A stretch of 6,408 nucleotides of DNA from CAYMYN01 sp964394665. Lineage in GTDB: Bacteria > Planctomycetota > UBA1135 > GCA-002686595. Both the position numbers and the translations under genes were made by a program. This document shows, piece after piece, positions 5,351 to 6,408 of this stretch. The first letter of the stretch is position 1, and every line of letters starts with the position of its first letter. The notes beneath the pieces are model-generated. The model did no database searches, was not told where the DNA came from, and saw only the letters and a program-made list of their open reading frames with translations. The stretch is taken from assembly GCA_964394665.1 (NCBI GenBank), contig CAYMYN010000078.1:1-6408 (forward strand), given 5' to 3'.

Positions 5351-6115
5351 ATGCCCCAGTTCCTGCGACACACTCCTGCAGTTCTCTACAAGTACCGCGG
5401 CGACATCCCGAGAGATGTGCCCTGCCTGCTAGAGCAGCGCGAGCTATACCTTGCGTCTCCAGCGACACTCAACGATCCGTTCGATTGCTATCCATTCCTA
5501 CAGATTCCTGCCGAGGCAGAGCTGCAGCCCTTGATTGAGGCCGAAGTAGCCAGCGTAGATCCAAGTCACGCCTTGGAGATGCGGAGGCGATGTGAGCTAC
5601 TAATCTCCTCGCGCTCCGCCCGAGTTCGCTTCATGAGGGAGCTCTACGACCAGGACATCTCGAAACTCGGAGTGCTGTCTCTATCGGTACCCCGGGACCA
5701 TCCACTGCTATGGGCGCATTACGCGCGCAATGCATCAGGCTTCGCCGTAGGCTATCGCGCTAGGGACGATAATGCCGGCGAGGCTATTGCTGCCATTCCT
5801 GTCCGGTACAGGACGGACCGGCCACGAATCTCACCTCTTGGACCGGTGAACTGGTTGCATGCCCTCTTCACGAAGCCCGAGCCCTGGTCGTATGAACAGG
5901 AATGGCGGTATGTTCGCACGCCCGAGGACGGTGGAGCCGGAGTGATGACTGTGCCTCAGGGGGCTATCGTCGAAGTTTGCCTTGGACCACGAATGAGTCA
6001 ACCTGATCGACAGCGGACCATCGCCGCAGCGAGGCTGCTTCCCGACGAACCTCGCGTTCTGCAGGCCGTTCTCCATCTCCACAAGTACGAGATGGAATTC
6101 GAGCTCCTTGATTAG
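5351..6115 (+). CDS. DUF2971 family protein
   Basis: This 254-residue protein has the landmarks of DUF2971 in order: LYKYR (12-16), the loop ASPATLNDPFDC (35-46), GVLSLS (107-112), the core PLLWAHYARNASGF (118-131) with Trp121-His123-Tyr124, a PVRY strand (150-153), TKPEPWSYEQEWRYV (174-188) and a late strand AIVEVCLG. Length is normal for the family. No biochemical role is established that I can state; members are often found among accessory and defence genes. ATG 5351 was chosen because the family motif starts 11 residues later; a GTG at 5342 is also possible, and neither has a strong ribosome binding site. Base composition (about 57% GC in the three lines counted, with many A/T third positions) is unlike the 68% seen in the HNH gene and the roughly 80% just upstream, so it may have been acquired separately. 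It converges on the DUF5049 gene with 23 bp between stops. Confidence 0.85.
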   Translation: MPQFLRHTPAVLYKYRGDIPRDVPCLLEQRELYLASPATLNDPFDCYPFLQIPAEAELQPLIEAEVASVDPSHALEMRRRCELLISSRSARVRFMRELYDQDISKLGVLSLSVPRDHPLLWAHYARNASGFAVGYRARDDNAGEAIAAIPVRYRTDRPRISPLGPVNWLHALFTKPEPWSYEQEWRYVRTPEDGGAGVMTVPQGAIVEVCLGPRMSQPDRQRTIAAARLLPDEPRVLQAVLHLHKYEMEFELLD

Positions 6116-6138
6116 CAGGTTTGCGCCCTGGTAGAGAT

Positions 6139-6363
6139 TCAGCCCTCCCCCACCTCGAACCCCTGGAACACGCCCCGCGCGTAGAGCTCGCGGTTCTCGC
6201 CCACCCAGCGCGCGGCAGCTTCATAGCCCATCTCGTGGGCGAGGTCCGCTACGCGTGGCCTGTCGAGCATGTTGGTGAGCCCGGAGCGCCGCACAGCATC
6301 GAGGCCGTCCAGCACAGCGCGGGGGACGCGGACTGGGTCGCGATCAGGATCGGGGTTCTTCAT
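6139..6363 (-). CDS. DUF5049 domain small phage-type protein
   Basis: This 74-residue protein is nearly all one DUF5049-like domain: VLDGLDAVRRSGLTNMLDRP (20-39), then MGYEAAARWV and the C-terminal ELYARGVFQGFEV. The family is common in phages and prophages of many hosts; its function is unknown. ATG 6363 is preferred over the in-frame GTG at 6384 because the upstream gene's TGA overlaps it as ATGA, with GCGAGGG just upstream. This coupling marks it as a downstream member of a phage-like operon running in from the right edge. Confidence 0.85.
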   Translation of the reverse strand: MKNPDPDRDPVRVPRAVLDGLDAVRRSGLTNMLDRPRVADLAHEMGYEAAARWVGENRELYARGVFQGFEVGEG

Positions 6364-6408
6364 GAGCTTGCCCTCGCCACCCACGTCGGCGGCATGCCCT
6401 CGACGGCG
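6360..6408 (-). CDS. C-terminal end of an upstream gene, partial
   Basis: The last 15 codons of a frame entering from the right edge (ending AVEGMPPTWVARASS) stop at TGA 6360-6362, overlapping the DUF5049 ATG by four bases. The overlap and frame suggest a real gene in the same operon. Too little is visible to name it. Confidence 0.4.
   Translation of the reverse strand, partial: AVEGMPPTWVARASS

Larger units (their letters stand above)
292..6408. mobile_element. Putative integrated element (prophage-like), left part
   Basis: This is inferred from the tRNA-Arg 3' fragment at 247-291, the paired repeats next to it, the run of accessory genes on both strands, and a DUF5049 phage-type gene at the right end. 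The right boundary is outside the window. No integrase, terminase, capsid, tail or replication gene is visible, so prophage, satellite and genomic island cannot be separated. GC varies strongly along it (about 57% in the DUF2971 gene, about 80% just upstream), which suggests a mosaic origin. Confidence 0.4.

Overview
The window is GC-rich bacterial DNA, probably at the edge of a prophage or other tRNA-integrated element. Its left end carries the 3' half of a tRNA-Arg(CCU) gene on the minus strand (247-291). The copy stops at the anticodon loop, which is how a duplicated attachment core looks at the far end of an element integrated into a tRNA. By that geometry, 1-246 would be host flank and 292 onward element DNA. 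A DUF5049 protein, a family I know from phages, lies at the right end (6139-6363) and supports this. No integrase or structural phage gene is visible. The host cannot be named: the GC content and a YadA-head-like repeat protein of a type I associate with Myxococcota and other GC-rich environmental bacteria are suggestive only.

Layout, left to right: GC-rich non-coding flank; tRNA fragment; about 300 bp without genes holding two 26-nt direct repeats exactly 63 bp apart, possible recombinase arm sites; a secreted YadA-head-like repeat protein (minus, 593-1360) with a candidate promoter and inverted repeat upstream; a beta-rich protein of unknown function (plus, to 2022) whose best start codon is cut off from the body by an in-frame stop; then a tight minus-strand operon of lipoprotein (3679-3245), HEPN-domain protein (3248-2619) and single-pass membrane protein (2600-2019). 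Divergent from this operon is an HNH-type nuclease (3845-4627). Next comes about 700 bp of very GC-rich (locally above 80%) low-complexity DNA with collagen-like coding pieces in several frames but no convincing gene. Last are a DUF2971 protein (5351-6115) of clearly lower GC and, convergent with it, the DUF5049 gene, which overlaps the end of another gene leaving the window.

None of the central genes looks like phage structure or replication. They read as accessory cargo. The HEPN-membrane-lipoprotein operon, next to an HNH nuclease and a DUF2971 gene, is the best candidate for an undescribed defence or toxin module. The grouping is seen in the sequence; the function is inferred. A second unexplained signal is a pair of inverted, partly degenerate repeats linking the left flank (4-31, 161-184) to the GC-rich block (4834-4861, 4793-4816).
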